Position numbers and translations under genes: made by a program
Source: Aquibium microcysteis
GTDB lineage: Bacteria > Pseudomonadota > Alphaproteobacteria > Rhizobiales > Rhizobiaceae
Direction of reading: 5' to 3'
Length of the DNA stretch: 64,000 nucleotides
Assembly (NCBI RefSeq): GCF_014495845.1
Contig: NZ_CP061080.1
Location: 62,001-126,000 of the forward strand
Shown here: piece after piece, positions 1 through 10,145 of the stretch
Layout of the letters: each line of letters begins with the position of its first letter
How positions within the stretch are numbered: the first letter of the stretch is position 1
The notes under the pieces: generated by a model
What the model was told of the DNA's origin: nothing
The model's database searches: none
What the model saw: the letters and a program-made list of their open reading frames with translations, nothing else

Positions 1-518
1 AGGATGACGCGCGACAGGCCGTAGCCGTAGATCGGGCCGTAGCGGTTGTCGGCTGCCACCAGCACCTGGAAGATGTTGCGCATGTGCAGGATCGGCGGCA
101 GCAGGAAGGTCTGCGCGCCGTGCCAGCGTCGCGCGATGCGCCAGAGCCAGCGGAAGACGCGCTGGCCGGTGAACAGCGGCCGTCCGGACGGCGCGTAGGG
201 GAAGACGTCGTGCACGATCGCCAGCCGCGGCAGCTTCGCCCGCAGCCGCGTGAGGAAAACCTCGTCGGTCGGGACCTGATCCTCGCCGGAGATCGAGCCG
301 ATGCCCGACAGGAACACGACGTGGGCGCGCGGCGCGGCCGGCGGCTCGGGGTCGTCCGGCCGGGGCGCCGGCCCGTCCTCGGTCTGTTGCCGTTCGGGCT
401 CCTCGTGCGGTCCGAGCCAGCCCGCCCACCAGCCGAGCGTCTCGAAGGGAGCCATGATCGTGGAGACCACGAAGATCAGCAGCCCGAGCAGGACGACGTG
501 GTCGAGGACGCCGGTCAT
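1..518 (-). CDS. membrane-anchored hypothetical protein, possibly alpha/beta-hydrolase-like (C-terminus beyond window)
   Basis: Only the first 172 codons are in the window; the gene runs off the left edge. ATG at 518 overlaps the stop of the upstream gene by 4 bases (ATGA), so the two are translationally coupled. Residues 6-22 form one hydrophobic membrane segment, followed by the motif APFETLGWWAGW, a proline/acid-rich linker (about residues 40-62), and then a globular part opening with HVVFLSGIGSISGE and LPRLAIVHDVFPYAPSG. The strand-then-glycine pattern resembles the start of an alpha/beta-hydrolase fold, but no catalytic residue is visible in this part. I do not recognise a named family with certainty. 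Confidence 0.75.
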   Translation of the reverse strand, partial: MTGVLDHVVLLGLLIFVVSTIMAPFETLGWWAGWLGPHEEPERQQTEDGPAPRPDDPEPPAAPRAHVVFLSGIGSISGEDQVPTDEVFLTRLRAKLPRLAIVHDVFPYAPSGRPLFTGQRVFRWLWRIARRWHGAQTFLLPPILHMRNIFQVLVAADNRYGPIYGYGLSRVI

Positions 519-1222
519 TCGCGGGGCTTGCGACCGGGGGTGAGCTTGCGGGCCTGGCCCTTGAGGTGCTCGGCGAGGTTCTGGGGCGTCACCGTGAAGG
601 CCCCGCCGGCCACGGCATGGCGCAGCCCGTCGATCGCCCGGCCGAGCGGCCGCCCGAACAGCAGCGACATCAGCCGGATCGCTGCCCAGCCGAGGAAGGC
701 CGCCATCGCGGCAATTCCGACCGGAATGCCGATGCCGTGGTAGAGGCCGAACAGGATCAGCCCGAAGACCAGCACGTCGAGCAGCCGGCTGAGCGCCTCG
801 CCGAAATAGGGCGCGAGCGTCAGGATGCCGAAGAGCCGTGGCGCCTGCGCGAGCGCGATGATGCCGATCACCGGCCCGTAGGCGACCTCCCGCCGGAATG
901 CGTAGTCGACGGCAAGCGTGGTCGTGACGGCGGTGACGACGGCGCTGGCCACATAGATGAAGGCCATCAGGACGAGGCTGAGCGCGAAGCGGGCGAGGGG
1001 CACCCGGTTGAGGAACAGCACGAGCCCGTGTCCGGCCGCCTGCGAGACCCCCGCGAGAAAGGCGAGAAGCAGCGCGAGATCGCGTCCCGCGGGTGTCGCG
1101 GCGGCGCGGAAGGCAGCAGGCTCGAAGGTGAGCGCGGAAAGGCCGAGCGTGGTCGCGCCCACGAGCGGGGCAAGGAACTGGTGGTCGAGGACGAGCAGCC
1201 AGGCGGCCGGGCCGTCGATCAT
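515..1222 (-). CDS. Yip1-like multi-pass membrane protein
   Basis: A protein of 235 residues with about five or six hydrophobic helices. The middle and C-terminal part, with APRLFGILTLAPYFGEAL followed by further helices and AFLGWAAIRL, matches the pattern of bacterial Yip1-domain proteins. The reading frame is open further upstream, but ATG 1222 has a good ribosome site (GGAGG, 10 bases before it) and starts just before the first hydrophobic segment; the longer version would run into the upstream EamA gene. It is coupled by ATGA to the membrane-anchored protein downstream. Function unknown; a role in membrane organisation or transport is inference. Confidence 0.7.
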   Translation of the reverse strand: MIDGPAAWLLVLDHQFLAPLVGATTLGLSALTFEPAAFRAAATPAGRDLALLLAFLAGVSQAAGHGLVLFLNRVPLARFALSLVLMAFIYVASAVVTAVTTTLAVDYAFRREVAYGPVIGIIALAQAPRLFGILTLAPYFGEALSRLLDVLVFGLILFGLYHGIGIPVGIAAMAAFLGWAAIRLMSLLFGRPLGRAIDGLRHAVAGGAFTVTPQNLAEHLKGQARKLTPGRKPRE

Positions 1223-1383
1223 CGTCGGGTCGCCTCCGGGAGGGGGTCGAGTGGTCGCTGCGTCCGGCGGAAGCCGGCGCCGGCCGTGCCGAGCCGGTCG
1301 CAACCCTGCCGTGATGGGCAGAGAATAGTGTCGGCCGCGATCATCGGCAATGACGGTGGCCAGTTTGCCGCGCCGCGCAGCCG

Positions 1384-2283
1384 TCAGGCGGGATGCCGCA
1401 CCGCCGCCGCCGCCTTCCGGCGCCGGCCCGACTGCAGCTGCCAGAGCGAGTGGCCGACCAGCGTGACGATCAGGATCGTGCCGCCGATCATGGAGGCGCG
1501 CGACGGCACCTCCGTGAAGATCAGCCAGACCCAGACCGGTGCGAGCACGGTTTCCAGCAGGTAGAACATCGCCACCTCGGGGCCGGAAATGTAGCGCGGT
1601 CCGGTGGCGAGGCAGAAGAAGGCGATGGGCATGATCACCGCGCCGTTGAACAGGATCCACCAGGGCGCCTCGACCCGGTAGCCCACCTGGGCGACCATCG
1701 CCAGGGCGACCAGCAGCGGCGCCACGACCGCGATGAGCGCCGTGAAACCCATCTCGGCGCCGGACGCGCGCGTGATGGTGATCGCACAGGCGATGAAGAA
1801 GGCGGACGACAGCGCCATCAGGTCGCCGAAGAGATTGCCGCTGGAGATGCCGTCGCCGACGATGACCAGCACGCCGACCATCATCAGGGCCATGGCGATC
1901 AGCGTCGCCGGCCGCGGCCGCTCCTTGAGGAAGATCCAGGACAGCAGCGCCGCAAACATGGTGTTGAAGGCCAGGATGAAGACGAGATTGGCGGTCGAGG
2001 TATTGTAGACCGCCGTCATGAAGGTCAGGGTCGAGACCGCGTAGAGCCCGGCGACCGCGAGGCCGACGCGCCCGGGCACCAGCGCCGGCGGCCGCCCGCC
2101 GAGAAGCCGCCAGAGCGTCCAGATCAGGAGGGTGGCGGCGACCGTCGCGCCGCAGCGCAGGAGCAGGATCGACCAGGGCTCTCCGTCGGCGAGCCGGATG
2201 AGCGGGATGTCCACCGTCAGGGCCAGACCGCCGATGGCGGTGATGACGAGGCCTTTCGTGTGATCGCTGGCAGGTCCGGACAT
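1384..2283 (-). CDS. EamA/DMT-superfamily transporter (RhaT-like)
   Basis: The product is 299 residues, the usual size for the drug/metabolite transporter superfamily, with about ten hydrophobic helices in two EamA repeats. Residues 1-12 are short and polar, then helix 1 begins (GLVITAIGGLALTVDIPLIRL). The second repeat ends in VPSRASMIGGTILIVTLVGHS, as in EamA exporters, followed by a basic tail. I chose ATG 2283 because the residues upstream in the frame are low-complexity and arginine-rich, and real helix 1 starts right after this Met. Members export amino acids or metabolites; the substrate here cannot be told. It lies upstream of the Yip1-like gene on the same strand with a 161-base gap, so it may share its transcript. 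Confidence 0.85.
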   Translation of the reverse strand: MSGPASDHTKGLVITAIGGLALTVDIPLIRLADGEPWSILLLRCGATVAATLLIWTLWRLLGGRPPALVPGRVGLAVAGLYAVSTLTFMTAVYNTSTANLVFILAFNTMFAALLSWIFLKERPRPATLIAMALMMVGVLVIVGDGISSGNLFGDLMALSSAFFIACAITITRASGAEMGFTALIAVVAPLLVALAMVAQVGYRVEAPWWILFNGAVIMPIAFFCLATGPRYISGPEVAMFYLLETVLAPVWVWLIFTEVPSRASMIGGTILIVTLVGHSLWQLQSGRRRKAAAAVRHPA

Positions 2284-2494
2284 CGGAGCGTTTCCGTCAT
2301 GGAGGAGGCTGACGGAGGGCGGCGGCCTCGTCGGCCGGGCTGGTTCCGCGGGGAGGAATCGACGCCGTTCTTCGGTCTTTCGACGTCCCGCGTCAATCCG
2401 GAACCGGCGACCGGCGCGGGCGCTGGGCCATCGCATCCGGACGGGCGACGCCCCCTCCGGCAGCCCTGCGGTCCGGCGGCAGACCGTGGACCGG

Positions 2495-3253
2495 TCAGCC
2501 GTGCGGGGTCTCGTAGCGCTCCCAGCCGCGGGGCCCGAGATGCTCCTGAGGGCCGAAGCGGATCTTGTAGGCCATCTTGCGGGAGCCCGCGACCCAGTAG
2601 CCGAGATAGACGTGGGGCAGGCCGGCCGACCGCGCACGGGCGATATGGTCGAGGATGAGGAAGGAACCGAGCGACCGCTCCTCCTGATCGGGAAGGTAGA
2701 AGGAGTAGACCATCGACAGGCCGTCGGCCATCCGGTCGGTCAGCGCCACGGCGATCAGTTCGCCTTCGCCACGGCCGGTAATGAAGGAATCGGGTCCGCG
2801 GCGGCGATACTCGATGATCTTGGTGTCGACATGGGTATCCTCGACCATCATGGCATAGTCGAGCACCGTCATGTCCGACATGCCGCCCTTGCGGTGGCGC
2901 GCGTCGAGATAGGTGCGGAAGAGGGAGTACTGCTCGGTGGTCGGCTCGGCGTCGTGGACGGCGCCGATCAGGTCGCTGTTGCGGCGCAGAACGCGCCTCA
3001 TGTTCCGGGACGGCTCGAACTCGTTGGCGAGGATGCGCACGGACACGCATCCACGGCATGTCTCACAGGCCGGCCGGTAGGCGATGTTCTGCGACCGGCG
3101 GAAGCCGCCCTGAGTCAGGAGGTCGTTCATCTCCGGCGCCTTGTCGCCGACGAGATGCGTGAAGACCTTCCGCTCGAACTGACCGTCGATGTAGGGGCAG
3201 GGGGAAGGGGCGGTCAGGAAGAACTGCGGCGACTGTGTCGGGTGATGCGTCAT
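2495..3253 (-). CDS. bpt: aspartate/glutamate leucyltransferase (N-end rule)
   Basis: Bpt/ATE-family aminoacyl-tRNA-protein transferase of 252 residues, the normal length. It moves leucine from Leu-tRNA to proteins with N-terminal Asp or Glu, marking them for ClpS/ClpAP degradation. Visible family features are the N-terminal [16 protein letters not shown] block, the cysteine cluster C63-x2-C66-x2-C69 in [12 protein letters not shown], and the C-terminal half with [33 protein letters not shown] and FGPQEHL. In many Hyphomicrobiales hemB, an RDD gene and this gene are neighbours. Here all three are on one strand, but two additional genes lie between hemB and the RDD gene. Confidence 0.95.
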   Translation of the reverse strand: MTHHPTQSPQFFLTAPSPCPYIDGQFERKVFTHLVGDKAPEMNDLLTQGGFRRSQNIAYRPACETCRGCVSVRILANEFEPSRNMRRVLRRNSDLIGAVHDAEPTTEQYSLFRTYLDARHRKGGMSDMTVLDYAMMVEDTHVDTKIIEYRRRGPDSFITGRGEGELIAVALTDRMADGLSMVYSFYLPDQEERSLGSFLILDHIARARSAGLPHVYLGYWVAGSRKMAYKIRFGPQEHLGPRGWERYETPHG

Positions 3254-3374
3254 CGATCGCGGACTCTGGGGCTGTCCCGCAAAATCGTCCGCGCGGGGCG
3301 AAAGGTCAACAGGGTGGGATGCACGCCTGCGAGAAATGGAGACCGCCCGCGCCGGCGGGCGGGGACGTCCCGCC

Positions 3375-3845
3375 TCAGACGTCGTCGCGGGTGACGACGG
3401 TGCCGAGGAGCAGGTCGTGCAGGGTCCGTTTGCGGTCGATGAAGAGAGGCGCGAGCAGGACCAGGGGCGTGAGCAGCACGTTGCCGGCCCAGAACAGGAC
3501 GGTGTGGACGACCGCCAGCACGCCCTCCACGGGCCGTCCGTCGAGCCGGTCGAGCCGGATGCCCATCATCCGCATGCCGACGGTCGCCTGCCTCTCGCCG
3601 CCGAGCGTGTTCCAGACGTAGATCAGCGCCACCAGCGGACCGAGAATTCCGTAGAGGGCCCAGCCCAGCCCGAGCGTCAGCACGCCGAGCACCGCGACCA
3701 GAATGGCGAAGGGGATGCACAGCAGGCCGATGATCAGATAGTCGAGCAGGAAGGCGAAGACGCGGCGCGTGCGCACGCCGTCATAGGCGCGCCAATCGTC
3801 GAGCCGCCCCTGGATGATCTCGCCGTCGAAAATGCGTTCCGTCAT
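3375..3845 (-). CDS. RDD family membrane protein
   Basis: A protein of 156 residues. It opens with a cytosolic acidic stretch ([20 protein letters not shown]), then the arginine-aspartate signature typical of RDD proteins ([17 protein letters not shown]), two further hydrophobic regions and a conserved [14 protein letters not shown] block; it ends in [13 protein letters not shown], also a family hallmark. ATG 3845 was preferred to an upstream in-frame Met because the upstream residues are arginine/histidine-rich without structure. RDD proteins are poorly understood; some are linked to ion exchange. It is conserved beside hemB and bpt in related genomes, which suggests a housekeeping envelope role. 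Confidence 0.88.
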   Translation of the reverse strand: MTERIFDGEIIQGRLDDWRAYDGVRTRRVFAFLLDYLIIGLLCIPFAILVAVLGVLTLGLGWALYGILGPLVALIYVWNTLGGERQATVGMRMMGIRLDRLDGRPVEGVLAVVHTVLFWAGNVLLTPLVLLAPLFIDRKRTLHDLLLGTVVTRDDV

Positions 3846-4049
3846 CGTCCTCGTCCTCGTCGCCCTGTCGGCGCCATGGTGCAGAAATGGGGACGGCGGC
3901 CGCGAATGCAAGATCGGCATCTCCGCCGCGGCCCGGCCGGCGTCCGGGCGCAAAGCCTCATGCGGCTTCCTCGCGGCTGCGTTCTTGCCGTCATGGACCC
4001 GCGATCATATGCCTTGCAGCATGTGAAGTGCGGCATGCCCTGCGGGAGT

Positions 4050-5219
4050 TCAGGCGATGGCCTCCGCCTCCGGCCTGCCCTTGATCGCCATGGCGGCGCT
4101 GGTGTAGCCGCCGGCCGCGCCGTCGATGAAATGGACGTGGTTGTCGCTGGTGATCGACGGGACGATGCAGGTCATGATCGCCGAATCCTGCTCGAACAGC
4201 CCGTAGGAGACGATCCCGGCGGCCGAAGCCTCCTCGAGAACCGCCTCGATCCTGGCGCGCGTCTCGGCATCGCAGTCGATCGTCATCTTCAGCCCGTCGT
4301 CGAACTTGCGGAAATCCGCGTTGTCGCGCGTCACCTTGATGTAGTGAGTGGGATCGAAGGAACCGACCTTGAGCCGGGTGAAGAAGAAGAAGTTGGCGAT
4401 CAGGGTCGTGGCGAGCAGTTCGATCTTCCGCCGCAGCAGCGACCCCTTGCCGCGTGAGGCATGCGCCTCGATGGCGATGTCGCCGGTCGGCCAGGTGACG
4501 CTCGGCCCCTCCGGTGGGACGGGATGGCCGCCGCGGGCCAGGTCGCGCGTCATGGCGACGACCCGGTGCGAGACCGCCGCGACCGCGGCCGGCGCCGCGC
4601 CCGGACGCGGCAGGACGAGGATCGACAGGATCGACCCGTTGCGGGCCTTCATCGGCGTCCAGCGACATGAAAGGCCGGCGAGGTCCGGCACGGCGCCTTC
4701 GGGCGCCGGCTCGACCCGGTAGCGCCCGGCCTTCATCTGGCGCTCGGCCCAGGCCAGGCCGCCGCCGGCGAACATCGCATAGTCGATCGTCGGCGACGGT
4801 CGGTAGCGCGCCACGGAGACGTCGAGACCGGCGGCTCGGATCTCGGCCACCGGAACGATCGCGCCGCGCATCTCGAAGCCGAACGACTGGTCGGCCCAGC
4901 GCAGAACCCGCGCGAGCGCGTCGCGCGCGCGCTCCAGGTGGCCGGGCGGAAAGGCGAAGCCCGCCCCGTCGCCGCCGAACACGAAGGGGAAGGTCATGCC
5001 CCCGGCGGCGTTGATCTGGGCGGAGACGACGGCCGCGCCGACCGTGTTGACGGTCTTGTATCGCCCCGCGGCGATGTGGGCGGTGGAGCCGACGATGTCG
5101 GCGGAGCCGACATACCAGTCTTCGGGGAGGGGGACGTAGGCGCTGGCCTCGGCAAGGCGGTCGAACTCGCTTTCGGGCGTCAGCTGCGCGTAGAAATTCT
5201 CCGAAGGCGCGTCGGCCAT
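4050..5219 (-). CDS. DUF3095 protein, nucleotidyl-cyclase-like
   Basis: The product of 389 residues belongs to DUF3095. The N-terminus, ENFYAQLTPESEFDRLAE then YVPLPEDWYVGSADIVGST, holds the family's D-I-x-G-S-T motif, which resembles the metal-binding strand of class III nucleotide cyclases. It is followed by GRYKTVNTVGAAVV and FPFVFGGDGAGFAFP, where FGGDGA corresponds to the second metal Asp region. The remainder (AGGGLAWAERQMKAGRY) also fits DUF3095. ATG 5219 has GGAGGAGAACAGGTG directly upstream; the longer ORF has no such site. Nucleotide-cyclase activity is inference from the fold; I know of no settled function. It and the next gene upstream split the usual hemB-RDD neighbourhood. Confidence 0.85.
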   Translation of the reverse strand: MADAPSENFYAQLTPESEFDRLAEASAYVPLPEDWYVGSADIVGSTAHIAAGRYKTVNTVGAAVVSAQINAAGGMTFPFVFGGDGAGFAFPPGHLERARDALARVLRWADQSFGFEMRGAIVPVAEIRAAGLDVSVARYRPSPTIDYAMFAGGGLAWAERQMKAGRYRVEPAPEGAVPDLAGLSCRWTPMKARNGSILSILVLPRPGAAPAAVAAVSHRVVAMTRDLARGGHPVPPEGPSVTWPTGDIAIEAHASRGKGSLLRRKIELLATTLIANFFFFTRLKVGSFDPTHYIKVTRDNADFRKFDDGLKMTIDCDAETRARIEAVLEEASAAGIVSYGLFEQDSAIMTCIVPSITSDNHVHFIDGAAGGYTSAAMAIKGRPEAEAIA

Positions 5220-5392
5220 CACCTGTTCTCCTCCGGGTCCTGTCGCGGACCATCGAACCGGCCGCATCGCATCCGATCGGCAGATGTCTATCGCGCCGGA
5301 CCGTTTCAAGTGCCCCGCGACGTCTCGCCCGATGAACTACGGAACCGGGCGCGGCCGGGTTTCGGTGTCGCCCGCTGTCCCGCTGACGCCGG

Positions 5393-6541
5393 TCAGCCTT
5401 CCAGAGCCCGGCCGATCGCCCGGAACAGGGCGATCGTCTCGGCCTCGCGGTAGGAGCTCTCGTCGTTCGTGAGGCCGTAGCGGTGGTTGGCCGACAGTTT
5501 GGCGATGACGAGGTCGCGCCGCGGGTCGACATAGACGAACTGGTTGTAGACCCCGATCGCGGAAAATTCGCCGTCGTCGCCCGGCAGCCACCACTGGTAG
5601 CCATAGCTGAAGATCGTGCCGGCGAGCTCCCCGGCGCCGGCCTTCAGGTGCGGCGCGTCGGCCGTCACCGAATCGCGCACCCAGGTTTCGGGCACGATCT
5701 GCCGGCCGTTCCACGATCCGCCCAGACGGTAGAGCTCGCCGAGCTTGGCATAGTCGCGCGCGGTTGCGTTGAGCCCGCCGAAGGCCATCTCCATGCCGGT
5801 CGAATCGACGAGCCAGTGGCCGGGGTCCTGCATGCCGAGCGGGTGCCAGAGACGCGCCTCGACATAGTCGCGGATCGTCTCCCCCGTCACCGCTTTCAGC
5901 AGCATGCCGAGAACCTGCGTGTCGGTGGAATTGTAGAGATTGTAGGTCCCGGGTGCCCGCTCGCGCACCAGCGTCGCCGCGAAGTCGTTGAACGAGCCGC
6001 CCTGCGCGAAGATCGAGATGAAGCGGCTGATGTCGGACTGCGGATCCGAATAGTCCTCGTTCCAGCGCGCGCCCGACGACATCTGAAGCACGTCCTTGAT
6101 CCGCGCGCCGTCATAGGCCGAGCCCCTGAGCTCGGGCAGGTAGTCGACGATGCCTTCTTCGACGGAGCCGAAGCCGCCCTCGGCCTGCGCGATGCCGAGC
6201 GCGGCCGAAACGAAGCTCTTGGCCACCGACATCGACACCCAGGTCACCGACGGGCCGCCGGTCAGCCGGTAGGCCTCGTGGCGCAGCCTTCCTCGGTGGA
6301 TCACCATCAGCGCAGCCGTGTCGGTCTCGGCGAGAAAGGCCGCACTCTCCTTCTCCGCGCCCTCGAACCGGTAGGTCGCCGGCAGTTCCATCGCCGGTCC
6401 CGTCGGAAAGGGCCGCGGTTCCGGCGCCGGGCGCATCGTGGAGACCGGAAAGATCTGGTGCTGGCGGTCGAAACGCTCCTCCTGCCGTGCGCCCGAGAAC
6501 AGGCTCTGCAAATACGCGACCCGGTCGTTCATCCCCGTCAT
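5393..6541 (-). CDS. serine hydrolase, class C beta-lactamase / penicillin-binding fold
   Basis: The protein has 382 residues. The nucleophile motif S105-x-x-K108 is seen in WVSMSVAKSFVSAALG, and the second motif is the Y-N-S of TYNLYNSTDTQVLG. Other family landmarks are LGMQDPGHWLVDSTG and GGLNATARDYAKLGELY; the C-terminus has SYGYQWWLPGDD. There is no signal peptide, so it is probably cytosolic and more likely an esterase or amidase than a periplasmic beta-lactamase. The substrate is unknown. It lies between hemB (44 bases upstream) and the DUF3095 gene on the same strand, so co-transcription with hemB is likely. Confidence 0.88.
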   Translation of the reverse strand: MTGMNDRVAYLQSLFSGARQEERFDRQHQIFPVSTMRPAPEPRPFPTGPAMELPATYRFEGAEKESAAFLAETDTAALMVIHRGRLRHEAYRLTGGPSVTWVSMSVAKSFVSAALGIAQAEGGFGSVEEGIVDYLPELRGSAYDGARIKDVLQMSSGARWNEDYSDPQSDISRFISIFAQGGSFNDFAATLVRERAPGTYNLYNSTDTQVLGMLLKAVTGETIRDYVEARLWHPLGMQDPGHWLVDSTGMEMAFGGLNATARDYAKLGELYRLGGSWNGRQIVPETWVRDSVTADAPHLKAGAGELAGTIFSYGYQWWLPGDDGEFSAIGVYNQFVYVDPRRDLVIAKLSANHRYGLTNDESSYREAETIALFRAIGRALEG

Positions 6542-6585
6542 TCCCCTCTCGTCGCCTTCATTCCCGCCGGCGGCATTGCGGCCCC

Positions 6586-7623
<1,038 letters not shown>

Positions 7624-7762
7624 GACGGTCCCTCCGAGATTCCGCAACGCCGCGCTGCGCGCGGCGCCCTTCGATCGCCACACCGCCGCCGTGCATTCGC
7701 CGGCATTGACGCTACGACCAACCCTGCTTAAGCCTCGTGACGGGATTTAGGAAGGGCCGCAG

Positions 7763-8809
7763 ATGGATTTCGGAGGAGGCCAGGAGATCCGCTTCGAGCA
7801 GCGGGGGCGGGCGGGCATCGTGACGATGACGCGCCCGAAGGCGCTCAATGCGGTGACCCACGACATGGTGCGGGCGCTGTCGCGCGCGCTGGACGCCTGG
7901 GCGAAGGATGATTCGGTCGACCTCGTCGTGATCATGGGCGAGGGCCGCGCCTTCTGCGCCGGCGGCGACATCCTCAAGGTCTATGAGGCAGGCAAGGCCG
8001 GGACGCCGCTCTACGGCTTCTTCGCCGACGAATACCGGCTGAACGCCGCCATCGCGCGGTTCCCCAAGCCCTACGTCGCACTGGTCGACGGCATCGTCAT
8101 GGGCGGCGGCGTCGGCGTGTCGGTGCATGGCAGCCACCGCGTCTTCACCGAGAACGCCGTCTTCGCCATGCCCGAGGTGGGCATCGGCTTCTTTCCGGAC
8201 GTCGGCGGCAGCTATTTCCTGCCGCGCCTGAAGGGCAGCTTCGGCGCCTATCTGGCGCTCACCGGCAACCGCATCCGCCGTGGCGACGCGCTCTGGTGCG
8301 GGATCGCGACGCATGCCGCCCAGGCCGGCGACCTGCCGGCTCTCCTCGACGAGCTTTGCGAGACGGGCGATGCCGACGCCGCCTGCGCGCGCCTTTCGGT
8401 GGAGGCGCCGCGCGAGACGAGCGATGCCGCCGCCACCACGATCGGCCGGCATTTCTCGCTGGAGCGGATGGAGGACGTGGTCGCCAGCCTCGGGCAGGCG
8501 GCCGATCGGGGCGACGAGACGGCGCGCGAGGCGCTGGCCACGATCCGGACCCGGTCGCCCACGAGCCTCTTCGTCACGCTGCGGCAGATCCTCGACGGCG
8601 GCATGCTCGACATGGACGAGTGCATGCGCATGGAGTTCCGCATCCTCAGCCGGATGCTGGCCGGCCATGACTTCTACGAGGGCATCCGCGCCGTGCTGAT
8701 CGACAAGGGCTCGACGCCCTCCTGGAGTCCGGCGCGGATCGAGGACGTCGATCCCGCCGCGATCGAGGCCTATTTCGCACCGCTGACCGACGGAGAGCTC
8801 GCGGTTTGA
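7763..8809 (+). CDS. 3-hydroxyisobutyryl-CoA hydrolase
   Basis: An enoyl-CoA hydratase/isomerase-superfamily protein of 348 residues, the length of HIBCH-type hydrolases, which is longer than ordinary enoyl-CoA hydratases. It releases 3-hydroxyisobutyrate from its CoA ester in valine degradation. The crotonase-fold motifs are RPKALNAVTHDMV, GRAFCAGGDI, the oxyanion loop GIVMGGGVGVSVHGSHR and MPEVGIGFFPDVGGSYFLPRL, with the Glu and Asp expected for this subfamily. The C-terminal part (MEFRILSRMLAGHDFYEGIRAVLIDK) is the extra HIBCH region. The stop overlaps the TTG start of the next gene by 4 bases. Confidence 0.9.
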   Translation: MDFGGGQEIRFEQRGRAGIVTMTRPKALNAVTHDMVRALSRALDAWAKDDSVDLVVIMGEGRAFCAGGDILKVYEAGKAGTPLYGFFADEYRLNAAIARFPKPYVALVDGIVMGGGVGVSVHGSHRVFTENAVFAMPEVGIGFFPDVGGSYFLPRLKGSFGAYLALTGNRIRRGDALWCGIATHAAQAGDLPALLDELCETGDADAACARLSVEAPRETSDAAATTIGRHFSLERMEDVVASLGQAADRGDETAREALATIRTRSPTSLFVTLRQILDGGMLDMDECMRMEFRILSRMLAGHDFYEGIRAVLIDKGSTPSWSPARIEDVDPAAIEAYFAPLTDGELAV

Positions 8810-9228
8810 CGCAGGATGGCATCAAGGCATCGGTCCTGCAGCCGGCGCTGGTCGAAAGCCTCTTCGCCGCCTTCCAGCGCATCGTGGCGGCCTACTGCCT
8901 GCTGTTCGGCGTGTTCTACTGGATCCGGCTGATCGGCTATTTCCCCGGCCCGCTCTGGCGCTTCGACACCATGCCGGTCGAGTGGCAGATCGCATCCGTC
9001 ACGCTGGCCGCGCTCTATCCGGTCGCCGGCATCGGCCTGTGGATGACGGCCTCGTGGGGACCTGTCATCTGGTTCATCTGCGCCGCCGTGGAGATCGTCA
9101 TGTACGGGGTGATGGGAGGCGTCTTCGGCAGCCGCTGGATGCTCGTCGCATCCTACGTCATGATCGCGCTGCTCTATGTCGGCTTCCGCACCGCGCTCGT
9201 GTGGCATGCGCGACAGGCCAGGAAGTAG
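8806..9228 (+). CDS. DUF6163-like membrane protein
   Basis: A small protein of 140 residues with four hydrophobic segments (roughly residues 20-40, 60-80, 85-105 and 110-128) and a short basic C-terminus (WHARQARK). The likely start is TTG at 8806, overlapping the previous stop (TTGA), which implies translational coupling. A gene of this type sits directly before ldtR in many Hyphomicrobiales. Function is unknown; the conserved link to a cell-wall regulator suggests an envelope role. Confidence 0.7.
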   Translation: MTQDGIKASVLQPALVESLFAAFQRIVAAYCLLFGVFYWIRLIGYFPGPLWRFDTMPVEWQIASVTLAALYPVAGIGLWMTASWGPVIWFICAAVEIVMYGVMGGVFGSRWMLVASYVMIALLYVGFRTALVWHARQARK

Positions 9229-9373
9229 CGGAACGTTAACCGCGGCAGGCGGGCGAAGGAACGAAAGTACTCGTTAATCCTGACGTTTAAGTCGAATTTT
9301 AGGTGTGCTCGATAGAGTGGGGCCAAGGTGAGAGAAAAAAATACTCGCCAGGCGTCAAACGAGAGGCACGACC
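9229..9373 (+). promoter_or_regulatory. ldtR upstream region, AT-rich, probable autoregulatory site
   Basis: This 145-base gap is clearly richer in A and T than its surroundings. It carries GAACGTTAACC near 9233 and two closely spaced TTAA steps (CGTTAATCC and GACGTTTAAG, about 9271-9291), then a run of seven A residues just before ldtR. MarR-type regulators usually bind such AT-rich dyads in their own promoters, but no perfect palindrome is evident, so the exact operator is not assigned. Confidence 0.35.
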
Positions 9374-9889
9374 ATGATCAACTCCCGACAGGCTCCCAAG
9401 CCCGTCCCGGCACCGGACGATCGCAAGGAAGCCATCCGCTCGCTCTACCTCGAGGCCCTGCAACTGGTCGAGCGGCTGCACCGCCGGCTGCTCGACGTCA
9501 TCAAGGACGAGTTCGAGCGCAACGGCCGCTCCGACATCAACGCGATCCAGGCGCTGCTGCTGTTCAACATCGGCAACTCCGAGCTGACGGCGGGCGAACT
9601 GCGCACCCGCGGCTACTATCTCGGCTCGAATGTCTCGTACAACCTGAAGAAGCTCGTCGACCTCGGCTTCATCAATCACCAGCGCTCGCGCATCGACCGC
9701 CGCTCGGTCCGCATCAGCCTGACGCCGAAGGGCCAGGACATCGCCGAGATCGTGGCGGGCCTCTACGACCGCCACATCGGCTCGATCGAGCAGGTGGGCG
9801 GCATCAACGTCGACGAGTTCCGCGCCATGAACAAGGCGCTGCTGCGCCTCGACCGCTTCTGGAACGACACCATCGCCTATCGGATGTAG
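9374..9889 (+). CDS. ldtR: MarR/winged-helix regulator LdtR
   Basis: A winged-helix regulator of 171 residues. The recognition region is SELTAGELRTRGYYLGSNVSYNL and the wing is RSRIDRRSVRISLTPKGQ; the N-terminal and C-terminal helices match the dimerisation parts of MarR proteins. The sequence and its position before an L,D-transpeptidase gene match LdtR, known from Liberibacter and Sinorhizobium as the activator of ldtP and of osmotic-stress genes. It probably controls itself and ldtP, which starts 257 bases downstream on the same strand. Confidence 0.88.
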   Translation: MINSRQAPKPVPAPDDRKEAIRSLYLEALQLVERLHRRLLDVIKDEFERNGRSDINAIQALLLFNIGNSELTAGELRTRGYYLGSNVSYNLKKLVDLGFINHQRSRIDRRSVRISLTPKGQDIAEIVAGLYDRHIGSIEQVGGINVDEFRAMNKALLRLDRFWNDTIAYRM

Positions 9890-10145
9890 CGCGCGGCGAG
9901 CGGTCGATGCGCGCGGGGCGGAACCCGGTTGACCGGCGATCGGACCCACCGCGCCGGGACTTCACCGGTTCGTGTGCAGCCTGAGCCATGTTGCGGCCAT
10001 ATTCGGATGGTCATGCCTGAACGGTCGACCGCCGCATCCTGCGGTCGCGTGCGAGGCATGGTTGGTGCTTTCTTAACGGACCTTGCCTATCGTCGAGACC
10101 CGTCCGCCGCGGAAGCCCGCGTTCCAGAATGAGGCCGTTTGCCCG

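Noticed and set aside
5393..6541. Beta-lactamase resistance gene
   Set aside because: Class C-type motifs are present but there is no signal peptide and the wider sequence fits a cytosolic esterase-like hydrolase, so resistance is not supported.
9271..9291. CtrA box (TTAA-N7-TTAA) upstream of ldtR
   Set aside because: The two TTAA steps are nine bases apart, not seven.
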